Shown piece after piece: positions 49,886-58,227 of a stretch of 64,000 nucleotides of DNA (its first letter is position 1; each line of letters opens with the position of its first letter). Where the stretch lies: assembly GCA_028695735.1 (NCBI GenBank), contig JAQVIJ010000002.1, positions 387,296 through 451,295 on the forward strand, read 5' to 3'. The position numbers and the translations under genes are program-made. This DNA comes from Deltaproteobacteria bacterium (GTDB lineage Bacteria > Desulfobacterota > Dissulfuribacteria > Dissulfuribacterales > DYLC01). The notes under the pieces are model-generated. The model worked only from the letters and a program-made list of their open reading frames with translations. It was not told where the DNA came from and searched no databases.

Positions 49886-52393
49886 TTAGTGATCATGAGG
49901 CGTTCGCCATAAGATATAGTTGCGCAGGCGCTCGAGGCGTTGTTTCAGTGAGCGCCGAAGTTTTGCAAGCCTTACCTTACGGTTCTTCAAGAATTCATGT
50001 CCAACGGCGGCTTCAAACTCCTGAAAGTGTTTGAGATAGGCCTCGATCTCCGGCCGCTGCATACGCCATGTGCCGATACGTCCGTATGCGGCCGTGAGCT
50101 GACTGAATAGCCTTCGCAGACGTTGTGCCCCTCGGTCGTGTATGATCTCATCCGCCCGCTCGGTGGCGATGCGTGCCAGCTGTAGGGTGCGGTCCAGCAG
50201 GTGCTGAATCTCGTGGACGGCCTTGATGTCACTGAGGCGCTCCACATCCTCCAATAGTCGGTTTTTCTGGGCTGCCATCAGATTCCGCAGGTCAGTCAAT
50301 AGGGAGTCCACCAGTTTGCGGTGTACGCGGCTGAAATGTGCGGCGTCGTCTGCATCGGCGAGCGCAGTGTGGTCGAGCAGGTCCTCGAGATAAAGGCGGT
50401 GGTCGCCAAAAGTGATCACCTGACGGGATACGGCCATTTCAAGGGGGTCATGCGGCATCTCCTCCAGCACTCGCGCAACCGAGCGCAGCGGCTGTCTGAG
50501 GGAGAGTGGAAAACGCGAAAATCGGTAGGCGGCCCGTGCGCCCGGCACCTGCCGATAGGCCACCAGTTCCATGCGCAGGGAAGTATCTTCCTCAAAGACC
50601 TGCCGCGTCTCTTCAAACACATCCAGCGGCATAAGGGGCAGTAACTGCCATCCCAAAAACAGCTTGCGCTGATAGCCTCCGGCGTGCAGGATGCGCGCCA
50701 CCACATCGGCGCAATTGAAGTCACTGCGATTCCACTGCAGGCGGCCTTGCCGGAATTCCTCTTCGATTCGGTGTGCCTCGGCGACCATGGCCGCCTTACG
50801 CTCTGCCGATATGCCTGCTACCCGTAGGCCGAGCGTTTCGCGGCCATAGGCCATGCCGTAGGTATTGGTGTGCACCTGTGATGGAGACGGCGGCTGCACA
50901 CCGTATAGATAGTCGGCCAGCGTCATATGCTGCAGCAGGTTGGGGTCCTGTCCAGGCTTGGCCACATAGTTGGCACTGAAGACCGTGCTGTCCACGCGAA
51001 TGGCAATGTGCCCAAAGGGGTTTTCCAACACTATGTGCTGAGGTGATTTGGCGGTCGAATAGGAGAGCAACAACTCTACATCACAGGGGAATTGGGCATC
51101 TAACTGTGTCAAGGCCGTCTCTACATCGGTAATGGGGCTGCCATACTCGGCACCGAAGTCCTGTGGCAGGGCTTGAGCCGGCAAGGCCTCTTCAAGGGCG
51201 AACCTGGCGATGCGACCGATCTCGATATTTTCCCGAAAGATGCGTTGGCTGCGGCACATTGCCTCCCGCCTCTCAGGATTCAAAAGCATTGCTGCTGCCA
51301 GTTCGCCGGCCTGCATAGGATTCATGGCAAGCTCAGCCAACCCTAACCTCACAAAGAAAGCGGCGTTTTCACGCTCATGGCCGCTTACGATGTCGAGCAG
51401 GATCGTTGGCGTACCCGTGGCAAAGGCCTCGGCTGGCGTCATGCCACCTGCCTTGGTCATCAACAGATCCACCTCGCCCATCCAGGCCAGCAGGTCAGCA
51501 TGCGGCACAAGGCCAAAGACCTTCAGTTTCACACGCGAGGGTAGCTGTTTTTGCAGCTTTATCAGGAGCGCCTGTTGTCGCGTGTTGTTACCGCATACAG
51601 CTATGATCTGAATGGGGCCGTGATAGTGGTTGGTGAGACCCTTTACTATTGCGGTGTAATCGCCTACCCCTTCTTTCCCTGAGGTGATCAGCACAGTGGG
51701 CAGATTTGAGGCAAGCCCCAAGGCCTCCAGTGCCTGTCTTCGGTTGCTTCCATTTCCGTCGGGGGGGTGCACCGGCATGCCGCTGGTGGTGACCTTCTCG
51801 GGCGGAACGCCGGCGTCATGCCAGCGCGCCTCCAGTTCCGGGTGGGCAAGAAAGGTGCGGTCGAGCCATTTCGAGATGCGGGGGAAATAGCCCTCGAAGA
51901 AGTCTGTGTGCAGCCAGCCGATTCTCACCTGTGTCAGCAACCCGCGTTCGCGCAATGTGGCGAGCAGTTGAGCTGCTCCGTAATGTGTTGCAAGAATCAC
52001 ATCGGGCTCCTGTGTCCGGAGGAAGGAAAGCACCTTGTCTTGAGGGTAGTCGTTGGGCAGCCGGGCCAGCGACGGCACCCGCTTGCCGCGAGTCTGTAGG
52101 GCGTGGAAGAGTGCATCAAAGCTTTTTGGGAGGTTGCCGGCTATAAACCAGTAGAGCCGCTCGTCCACCCAGCGCCAGAGCGGGTGCATAAACTCGCGAA
52201 TGTCCTGCAGAACCACGCTCACGTCAGGCGCCAGCCTACAGATCTCCTCTTTGATGGCCTGTGCGGCGCTGATGTGGCCGTGGCCGATGGATGAGTAGAA
52301 GATGAGGATCTTTCTTGGCTGGCTGACGCCGGTCTTGTTAGTGAAAGGTGTCAATGGTGATGAGATGGCTTTATTCATAATTTGGCATAGCAT
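49886..52393 (-). CDS. MGDG-synthase-like glycosyltransferase fused to a putative permuted papain-fold domain
   Basis: An 835-residue fusion. Residues about 25-400 are a GT28/MurG-fold diacylglycerol glycosyltransferase: KILIFYSSIGHGHISAAQAI, IGWLHTDFFEGYFP, PTVLITSGKEGVGDY and LLMTKAGGMTPAEAFATGTP. Residues about 420-620 carry a His in PFGHIAIRVDSTVFSANY and a later Cys in RSDFNCADVVARIL. His before Cys is the order of circularly permuted NlpC/P60-LRAT papain folds. Residues 680-835 form a helical tail. It may make a glycolipid and process lipid or peptide bonds, but that is inference. Base composition looks higher in G+C than its neighbours. Confidence 0.72.
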   Translation of the reverse strand: MLCQIMNKAISSPLTPFTNKTGVSQPRKILIFYSSIGHGHISAAQAIKEEICRLAPDVSVVLQDIREFMHPLWRWVDERLYWFIAGNLPKSFDALFHALQTRGKRVPSLARLPNDYPQDKVLSFLRTQEPDVILATHYGAAQLLATLRERGLLTQVRIGWLHTDFFEGYFPRISKWLDRTFLAHPELEARWHDAGVPPEKVTTSGMPVHPPDGNGSNRRQALEALGLASNLPTVLITSGKEGVGDYTAIVKGLTNHYHGPIQIIAVCGNNTRQQALLIKLQKQLPSRVKLKVFGLVPHADLLAWMGEVDLLMTKAGGMTPAEAFATGTPTILLDIVSGHERENAAFFVRLGLAELAMNPMQAGELAAAMLLNPERREAMCRSQRIFRENIEIGRIARFALEEALPAQALPQDFGAEYGSPITDVETALTQLDAQFPCDVELLLSYSTAKSPQHIVLENPFGHIAIRVDSTVFSANYVAKPGQDPNLLQHMTLADYLYGVQPPSPSQVHTNTYGMAYGRETLGLRVAGISAERKAAMVAEAHRIEEEFRQGRLQWNRSDFNCADVVARILHAGGYQRKLFLGWQLLPLMPLDVFEETRQVFEEDTSLRMELVAYRQVPGARAAYRFSRFPLSLRQPLRSVARVLEEMPHDPLEMAVSRQVITFGDHRLYLEDLLDHTALADADDAAHFSRVHRKLVDSLLTDLRNLMAAQKNRLLEDVERLSDIKAVHEIQHLLDRTLQLARIATERADEIIHDRGAQRLRRLFSQLTAAYGRIGTWRMQRPEIEAYLKHFQEFEAAVGHEFLKNRKVRLAKLRRSLKQRLERLRNYILWRTPHDH

Positions 52394-52438
52394 CTTACCA
52401 CTTTTTGTTTTTTAGCTCGATGTCAAAAAAATGGGACC

Positions 52439-52450
52439 AAATAGTCCCTT
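52439..52450. repeat. 12-bp direct repeat, right copy
   Basis: Second AAATAGTCCCTT. With the preceding GGGACC it also forms a small dyad (GGGAC-N6-GTCCC, 52433-52448). Confidence 0.7.
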
Positions 52451-52476
52451 GTCAAGGCCCTTTCAGCATGTTAAAA
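52449..52476 (+). promoter_or_regulatory. Candidate promoter of the rpsB operon
   Basis: TTGTCA (52449-52454) is followed after 16 bases by TTAAAA (52471-52476). Transcription would start near 52483, just before the leader hairpin. Confidence 0.35.
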
Positions 52477-52497
52477 AGAAGAGCTTTTCAAAACGCA

Positions 52498-52563
52498 CAC
52501 TCCAGGGACCTGCCTTGTGGTGCCTTCCTGGCAGGAGGTAGAAGGCAGCGGCTGTCTGGAGTG
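52498..52563 (+). promoter_or_regulatory. Structured leader of rpsB
   Basis: CACTCCAG (52498-52505) pairs with CTGGAGTG (52556-52563), enclosing a GC-rich internal arm (ACCTGCC...GGCAGG). It sits about 15 bases before the ribosome site (AAAGGAG). S2 leaders in other bacteria bind S2 for autoregulation; this may be such an element, but no family match can be confirmed here. Confidence 0.4.
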
Positions 52564-52592
52564 GAGGAAAAACCACACAAAAGGAGAAACAC

Positions 52593-53417
52593 ATGTCTTA
52601 TCTGTCCATGAAGCACCTCTTAGAGGCAGGCGTCCATTTCGGGCATCAGACCCGCAGATGGAATCCAAAGATGAAGCCCTATATCTTTGGGGCAAGAAAC
52701 GGTATCCACATCATCAACCTACAGGAAACCGTCAAGATGTTCAGGGTTGCCTACGATGCAGTACAGCAGGTGGCTGCCAACGGCGGCACGGTTTTGTTTG
52801 TAGGCACAAAGAAACAGGCCCAGGACTCCATCATGGAAGAGGCCAAGCGCTGCAGCATGCCCTATGTAGCCTATAGGTGGCTGGGTGGTATGCTCACCAA
52901 TTTTACGACCATCAAAAAGGGTGTCGAACGCCTGAAAAAACTGAATTCCATGTTTGAAGACGGTTCCATTGAGCGTTTTCCCAAAAAAGAGATTCTTCTC
53001 ATGAATAAAGAGCGGGAAAAGCTGAACCTCAATTATGGCGGTATTCAGGACATGGCTGGTGTGCCTGACGCTGTGTTTATAATAGATCCCAATGAAGAGG
53101 CCATCTGTGTGCAGGAGGCAAATCGTCTCGGCATACCCACAGTGGCTGTGGTGGATACCAACTGTGACCCTGATGGCATAAATTATATAATTCCCGGAAA
53201 TGACGATGCCATACGCGCCATTCGTCTGCTCACCTCCCGTATAGCGGATGCAGTGCTGGAGGGCCGTCAGAAGTATCTCGAAAGGCAGCAGGCAATGACG
53301 GACAAGTCCGAGGCTGCCATCGATGAAACCACCTTCGCTGCAGATGAGACAGGCAAACCAGAGGAGCTGGTTGCCGAAACCGCAGGCGAAGAACTGGTAG
53401 AAGAGGCCTCGAACTAA
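52593..53417 (+). CDS. rpsB: 30S ribosomal protein S2
   Basis: A small-subunit ribosomal protein needed to bind S1 and start translation. It begins [20 protein letters not shown], with [20 protein letters not shown] next, and has [20 protein letters not shown] and [20 protein letters not shown], all S2 signatures. 274 residues; the last 35 or so form an acidic, Ala/Glu-rich tail. AAAGGAG lies before the ATG. A strong hairpin separates it from tsf. Confidence 0.97.
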   Translation: MSYLSMKHLLEAGVHFGHQTRRWNPKMKPYIFGARNGIHIINLQETVKMFRVAYDAVQQVAANGGTVLFVGTKKQAQDSIMEEAKRCSMPYVAYRWLGGMLTNFTTIKKGVERLKKLNSMFEDGSIERFPKKEILLMNKEREKLNLNYGGIQDMAGVPDAVFIIDPNEEAICVQEANRLGIPTVAVVDTNCDPDGINYIIPGNDDAIRAIRLLTSRIADAVLEGRQKYLERQQAMTDKSEAAIDETTFAADETGKPEELVAETAGEELVEEASN

Positions 53418-53438
53418 TTTTCATCACAGATTTTCATT

Positions 53439-53514
53439 CCGTGTTCATCCTGCTGAAAACATGCATTCGATGCAGTCTGGGGCGGTTTTCCGGCAGATGA
53501 GTCGATGAACACGG
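53439..53514 (+). terminator. Hairpin between rpsB and tsf (attenuator-like)
   Basis: CCGTGTTCATC (53439-53449) pairs perfectly with GATGAACACGG (53504-53514). The stem continues inward with a few bulges (CTGC...GCAG, AAAAC...GTTTT) and holds a smaller TGCAT-TCG-ATGCA hairpin. CTTTCTTATTTTTTT follows, so it can act as a terminator or attenuator setting the S2 to EF-Ts ratio. Confidence 0.65.
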
Positions 53515-53546
53515 CTTTCTTATTTTTTTAATTCATAGGGGGATAT

Positions 53547-54146
53547 ATGGCGGATATTTCAGCTGCAAAAGTCAAAGAATTGAGGGATCGCACCAACGCA
53601 GGGATGATGGACTGCAAGAAGGCACTGGCAGAGTCCGGTGGTGATATGGAAAAGGCCATTGCATGGCTGCGTCAGAAGGGGTTGGCCGTAGCAGGAAAAA
53701 GGGCGGGCCGTTCCACTTCCGAGGGTGTAGTGCAGTGCTACATACATTCCAACAACAAGCTCGGTGTTATGGTGGAGGTGAACTGTGAAACGGATTTCGT
53801 GGCCAAGACGGATCAATTCATTCAGTTCGCCCACGATATCGCCATGCAGATCGCAGCCACAAATCCTGTGGCTATTCGACGTGAAGAGGTGCCGGCCGAC
53901 CTCCTGGAAAAAGAGAAGGACATCTATCGTAAACAGGCCATTGATTCAGGTAAACCGCCTCAGATAGCGGAAAAGATGGTCACCGGACGCATAGACAAGT
54001 TTTACAAAGAGGTCTGTCTCATGGAACAGGCGTTCGTCAAGAACCCAGAGGTCTCCGTGCAGGACATGCTGAACGAACTCATCGCCAAGATGGGAGAGAA
54101 CATCTCGATAAAACGTTTCGTGCGGTTCCAGGTGGGCACCGAGTAA
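53547..54146 (+). CDS. tsf: Elongation factor Ts, short form
   Basis: Nucleotide exchange factor for EF-Tu. The N-terminal UBA-like domain AKVKELRDRTNAGMMDCKKA is followed by AIAWLRQKGLAVAGKRAGR and the core GVMVEVNCETDFVAKTDQFI, which includes the EF-Tu-contacting TDFV. At 199 residues it is the short type, with a single core repeat as in Thermus, rather than the about 280 residues of E. coli. It stops one base before pyrH. Confidence 0.96.
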   Translation: MADISAAKVKELRDRTNAGMMDCKKALAESGGDMEKAIAWLRQKGLAVAGKRAGRSTSEGVVQCYIHSNNKLGVMVEVNCETDFVAKTDQFIQFAHDIAMQIAATNPVAIRREEVPADLLEKEKDIYRKQAIDSGKPPQIAEKMVTGRIDKFYKEVCLMEQAFVKNPEVSVQDMLNELIAKMGENISIKRFVRFQVGTE

Positions 54147-54147
54147 T

Positions 54148-54870
54148 ATGTCCAAGGCTGGTAAATACGGCCGCATACTTCTGAAGGTGAGCGGAGAGGC
54201 GCTGATGGGTTCTGAACCCTTTGGCATCTCTCCGCCAGTCCTGAAGGACCTGGCCTCTGGTATAGGCATCGCCGCTTCCGAGGGCATACAGGTGGCCTTG
54301 GTAGTGGGAGGCGGCAATATCTTTCGCGGAATGAAGGGCGCTGCAGCCGGTATGGACAGGGCCACGGCTGACCATATGGGGATGTTGGCTACCATCATGA
54401 ATGCCCTGGCCCTGCAGGATGCCCTTTTAAGGGCAGGTGTGGCAGCCAGGACCCTTTCTGCTGTGGAGGTGGGCAAGATGACCGAGCCGTTCATTCGCGC
54501 AAGGGCCATAGGACACCTGGAAAAGGGAAGGGTGGTGATTTTAGCTGCAGGCACCGGAAATCCTTACTTCACCACTGATACAGCGGCGGTTTTGCGCTCC
54601 CTTGAACTCAAGGTGGACATCCTGATGAAGGGTACCAGCGTGGATGGTATCTATGACAAAGACCCAAAACAGCATTCAGATGCAATCCGTTATGATGCCA
54701 TCACCCATCAGGCCGTGCTGGAACAGGGGCTGCGCTTTATGGATGCCACCGCCATTGCCTTGGCCAGGGATGCAGGGCTTTTGATACGGGTATTCAATAT
54801 GCGTGTAAAAGACAACATCATCACCGCCTTACGGGGTGGAAACATAGGTAGTTTGGTGACAGGAGAATAA
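54148..54870 (+). CDS. pyrH: UMP kinase PyrH
   Basis: Phosphorylates UMP to UDP. The amino-acid-kinase fold starts GRILLKVSGEALMGSEPFGI and holds LVVGGGNIFRGMKGAAAGM, TADHMGMLATIMNALALQDA and VVILAAGTGNPYFTTDTAA, with DGIYDKDPK near the ATP site. 240 residues, normal for bacterial UMP kinase. Four bases separate it from frr. Confidence 0.96.
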   Translation: MSKAGKYGRILLKVSGEALMGSEPFGISPPVLKDLASGIGIAASEGIQVALVVGGGNIFRGMKGAAAGMDRATADHMGMLATIMNALALQDALLRAGVAARTLSAVEVGKMTEPFIRARAIGHLEKGRVVILAAGTGNPYFTTDTAAVLRSLELKVDILMKGTSVDGIYDKDPKQHSDAIRYDAITHQAVLEQGLRFMDATAIALARDAGLLIRVFNMRVKDNIITALRGGNIGSLVTGE

Positions 54871-54874
54871 CATC

Positions 54875-55429
54875 ATGAGTGAAGCTGCTAATGAAGCCAA
54901 ACAGAAGATGACCAAGACCGTCGAGGTCTTTGAAAAGGAACTCTCCCGAATCCGCACCGGCAGGGCCGCTCCCGCCCTTTTGGAGGGGATTCGCGTGGAA
55001 TATTATGGCAATCAGATGCCGTTGAGCCAATTGGCCACTATCGCTGTCCCTGAAAGCCGTTTAATGACTATACAGCCGTGGGATGCCGCTGCTTTGGCGC
55101 CCATTGAAAAGGCCATCCTGAAGTCAGACCTTGGTTTGACCCCCAACAGCGACGGCAAAATGATTCGCATCAATGTCCCGCCGCTTACAGAGCAGCGCCG
55201 CAAGGAACTGGCAAAGACGGTCAAAAAGATGGCCGAGGACTGCAAGATATCGGTGCGAAACATCAGACGGGATATCATCGAGCATCTGAAGTCCAAGAAA
55301 AAGGACAAGGCCATATCAGAGGATGAACTCTTCAGACTGCAGGATGAGATACAGAAGCTGACGGATCAGTTTATCAAAAAGATCGACGAGATACAGGCCA
55401 AAAAAGAACGGGAAATAATGGAGTTCTGA
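54875..55429 (+). CDS. frr: Ribosome recycling factor
   Basis: With EF-G it splits the ribosome after termination. The 184-residue protein has the long three-helix bundle (ELSRIRTGRAAPALLEGIRV, SRLMTIQPWDAAALAPIEKA) and the Arg/Lys-rich PLTEQRRKELAKTVKKMAED and NIRRDIIEHLKSKKKDK. It keeps the usual order after pyrH. Confidence 0.97.
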   Translation: MSEAANEAKQKMTKTVEVFEKELSRIRTGRAAPALLEGIRVEYYGNQMPLSQLATIAVPESRLMTIQPWDAAALAPIEKAILKSDLGLTPNSDGKMIRINVPPLTEQRRKELAKTVKKMAEDCKISVRNIRRDIIEHLKSKKKDKAISEDELFRLQDEIQKLTDQFIKKIDEIQAKKEREIMEF

Positions 55430-55449
55430 TACTCCAGCTCCTCGCTTTG

Positions 55450-56169
55450 ATGACAACCCCATTTTCCAAGATACCGACTCATCTGGCTGTCATTATGGAC
55501 GGCAATGGCAGGTGGGCGAAACAACGGGGCCTGCCCCGCATTCTTGGCCACAGCCAGGGCGTAAAGGCCGTCCGTTCCACTGTCCAGACATCCCGAGAGA
55601 TTGGGATACAAGTGCTCACCCTCTTTGCCTTTTCACAAGAGAACTGGCAGAGGCCTGCTGCAGAGGTGAATGCCCTCATGGACCTTTTGCATGACTATCT
55701 GGACAAGGAGTGTGAGGAGCTGATGCAAAACAACATCTCCCTGCGGGCCATCGGTGACACCTCCAGACTACCTTCAAAGGCCTTGAAGCGCCTTCAGGAT
55801 GTCATTGCCGTGACCTCCGGTAACCAGGGCATGATTCTCAACCTGGCCTTGAGTTACGGCGGCAGGGCTGAGATCGTCAGGGCTGCCCAGCATCTGGCCC
55901 GCCGTTGCCTCGCACAAGAGCTCACCCCTGAGCAAATAGATGAGCAGTGCTTTTCTCAGGCCCTCTGGACCGCCGGTCTTCCAGACCCGGATCTCATCAT
56001 TCGCACCAGCGGCGAGATGCGCTTAAGTAATTTTCTGCTGTTTCAGGCTGCCTATGCAGAGCTCTATGTAACCCCTGTGCTTTGGCCGGACTTCGACAGG
56101 GATGAGCTGCTGAAGGCCCTTGCTGATTATGAAAGGCGGGATCGCAGGTTTGGAAGGGTGTCTGACTGA
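55450..56169 (+). CDS. uppS: Undecaprenyl diphosphate synthase UppS
   Basis: A cis-prenyltransferase that adds eight isoprene units to farnesyl diphosphate to make the C55 carrier of cell-wall sugars. Active-site Asp and Asn are in HLAVIMDGNGRWAKQRGLPR, followed by GHSQGVKAVRSTV, LALSYGGRAEIV and PDPDLIIRTSGEMRLSNFLL. 239 residues from the ATG at 55450; a TTG one codon earlier is less likely. Confidence 0.95.
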   Translation: MTTPFSKIPTHLAVIMDGNGRWAKQRGLPRILGHSQGVKAVRSTVQTSREIGIQVLTLFAFSQENWQRPAAEVNALMDLLHDYLDKECEELMQNNISLRAIGDTSRLPSKALKRLQDVIAVTSGNQGMILNLALSYGGRAEIVRAAQHLARRCLAQELTPEQIDEQCFSQALWTAGLPDPDLIIRTSGEMRLSNFLLFQAAYAELYVTPVLWPDFDRDELLKALADYERRDRRFGRVSD

Positions 56170-56187
56170 TGGTCTTCGGGAGTAGCT

Positions 56188-57000
56188 ATGCATAGTACAA
56201 GGGTGTTGACTGCATTGATTGTGGGGCCGGTCCTGGCAGGATTGCTGTGGTGGGGAGGGCCAACCACCTTCTCATTGCTTGCCCTGAGTGTGACGGCCCT
56301 GTGCATCTTTGAATATTTTTCCTTTATGTTTAAGGAGCAGGGGTTGTTGGCCTTGTTGGGTGTCTTGTTGGGGAATATGCCGGTGTTGTCCGTGCTGACC
56401 AGCAATGAACCTGCCCTGCTTTCGGCTGAGACCTATCTCATCTTGTTGGTCAGTGCCTTTTTCTTTATTCTCACTTATTCCAGGTGGAGTGCACCCTTTC
56501 TGTCCTGGGCCATGTTCTTTATGGGTGTTTTTTATATCTCCAGCTGTATGGCACATCTGGTGCTGCTGCGTCAGATGGAGATGGGCAGGGAATGGCTTTT
56601 TTTCCTCTTGGCCGTGATCTTTGCAGGGGATACGGGTGCATACTATGTTGGGCATGCCCTTGGCAGGCACAAGCTCTGTCCTTCAGTAAGTAAAGGTAAG
56701 ACCATAGAAGGGGCTGTGGGCGGTCTTGCGGCCAGTACAGCGGCCGGTGTCGCTGTGGGGGTGTATCTGTTGCCTGCCTGGCCTGTATGGTTTTTGGCCC
56801 TGATTGCTGGCAGCACAGGCGCTGTGGGGCAGTTGGGGGACCTGGCCGAGTCTGTTATGAAACGCTTTGCAGAGGTAAAGGACTCCGGCACACTTTTGCC
56901 TGGGCATGGCGGCATCTTTGACCGCATAGATGCCCTGCTCCTGGCTGCTCCGGCCCTTTTTTGGCTCATACACCTTACAAAAGGGGTGATCACACCATGA
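56188..57000 (+). CDS. cdsA: Phosphatidate cytidylyltransferase CdsA
   Basis: Makes CDP-diacylglycerol for phospholipids. A 270-residue protein with about seven membrane helices and the family signature near the end: SVMKRFAEVKDSGTLLPGHG followed by GIFDRIDALLLAAP, with the metal-binding Asp residues. DTGAYYVGHALGRHKLCPSV is another conserved block. GGGAG precedes the ATG. Its stop overlaps the dxr start as ATGA. Confidence 0.95.
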   Translation: MHSTRVLTALIVGPVLAGLLWWGGPTTFSLLALSVTALCIFEYFSFMFKEQGLLALLGVLLGNMPVLSVLTSNEPALLSAETYLILLVSAFFFILTYSRWSAPFLSWAMFFMGVFYISSCMAHLVLLRQMEMGREWLFFLLAVIFAGDTGAYYVGHALGRHKLCPSVSKGKTIEGAVGGLAASTAAGVAVGVYLLPAWPVWFLALIAGSTGAVGQLGDLAESVMKRFAEVKDSGTLLPGHGGIFDRIDALLLAAPALFWLIHLTKGVITP

Positions 57001-58178
57001 TACGGCCCAAACGCATCTCCATCTTGGGTTCCACTGGTTCCATCGGCAGAAGCACACTGGATGTGGTGCGGCTCTCCAAGGGGCTTTATGAGGTGGTTGG
57101 ATTGGCAGCAGGCCAAAACATTCAGCTCTTATTGGAGCAGATTTGCGAGTTCAAGCCTCGAGTGGTGGCTGTCATGACGCAGGAGGCGGCAGAAGAGCTC
57201 AAGATGCGTCTGAAGGCCTTGAATGTGGCATTCAATGGCCGGGTGTTCTACGGCAAGGATGGTTATGTGGAGGTGGCGACCCTGCGGCTTGCGGATATAG
57301 TGGTCTCAGCCATGGTGGGGGCAGCCGGCATCGTGCCCACTGTGGCGGCCATAGAGGCGGGCAAGGACATTGCACTGGCCAATAAGGAGGTCCTGGTGGC
57401 GGCAGGCCCCCTGGTGCGCAGCCTTGCTGACAAGAAGCGGGTAAACATACTGCCTGTGGACAGCGAGCATTCCGCCATCTTTCAGTGCCTGGCAGGCCAC
57501 AGAAGGCGGGAGGTGAGCCGCATTTTGCTTACCGCATCAGGAGGGCCATTTCGCCTGAAACAAGAAGGGTTTGAGGCCATCACCCCTGAAGAGGCGGTAA
57601 AACACCCCAATTGGTCCATGGGGCAAAAGATATCCGTGGACTCATCCACCCTGATGAACAAGGGATTTGAGGTCATAGAGGCCAAGTGGTTGTTTGAGGT
57701 GGAGGCTGAGAAAATAGAGGTCTTGATTCACCCCCAGAGCATCGTGCACTCCCTGGTGGAGTTCTGGGATGGTTCCATGCTGGCACATCTGGGCATTGCT
57801 GACATGAGAATCCCCATCTCTTACGCCCTTTCCTGGCCCGAAAGAATGCCCCTTGACCTGCCTCGGCTTGACCTGACCGCTGTCTCCTCCTTGAGTTTTC
57901 ATGCACCTGATTTGAAACGCTTTCCATGTCTTCTCTTGGCCTACGAGGCCCTGCGCAGAGGCGGGACGGCCACCACAGCCTTAAATGCAGCCAATGAGGT
58001 GGCAGTGGAGGCATTTTTACAGCACAGGCTTGCCTTTACCGCCATCGTCGAGGTGGTGCGCCGAGTTTTAGAGGATTTCACTCACCAGGAAATAACCTCG
58101 CTGGAGGATGTCTTGAGTGCCGATGCCCTGGCGCGTGTAAAGGCCCATCGCGCCGTAGATGCCCTGGCCTCGGCATGA
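56997..58178 (+). CDS. dxr: 1-deoxy-D-xylulose 5-phosphate reductoisomerase
   Basis: Second step of the MEP isoprenoid pathway. The NADPH fold is RISILGSTGSIGRSTLDVVR. Metal and substrate residues are in ALANKEVLVAAGPLV, ILPVDSEHSAIFQCLAG and SVDSSTLMNKGFEVIEAKWL; HPQSIVHSLVEFWDGSMLA is also diagnostic. 393 residues from the ATG at 56997, which overlaps cdsA; a longer reading upstream would lie in cdsA and has no ribosome site. Confidence 0.96.
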   Translation: MIRPKRISILGSTGSIGRSTLDVVRLSKGLYEVVGLAAGQNIQLLLEQICEFKPRVVAVMTQEAAEELKMRLKALNVAFNGRVFYGKDGYVEVATLRLADIVVSAMVGAAGIVPTVAAIEAGKDIALANKEVLVAAGPLVRSLADKKRVNILPVDSEHSAIFQCLAGHRRREVSRILLTASGGPFRLKQEGFEAITPEEAVKHPNWSMGQKISVDSSTLMNKGFEVIEAKWLFEVEAEKIEVLIHPQSIVHSLVEFWDGSMLAHLGIADMRIPISYALSWPERMPLDLPRLDLTAVSSLSFHAPDLKRFPCLLLAYEALRRGGTATTALNAANEVAVEAFLQHRLAFTAIVEVVRRVLEDFTHQEITSLEDVLSADALARVKAHRAVDALASA

Positions 58179-58227
58179 ATTGTTCGCAACCTATTGATTT
58201 TATTGGCATATCATCAAGGAGTGTTTC

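Noticed and set aside
49886..52393. MurG as the identity of the glycosyltransferase half
   Set aside because: The SIGHGHISAAQAI start, HTDFFEGYFP and the long fused tail fit diacylglycerol glycosyltransferases rather than MurG; no mur genes are nearby.
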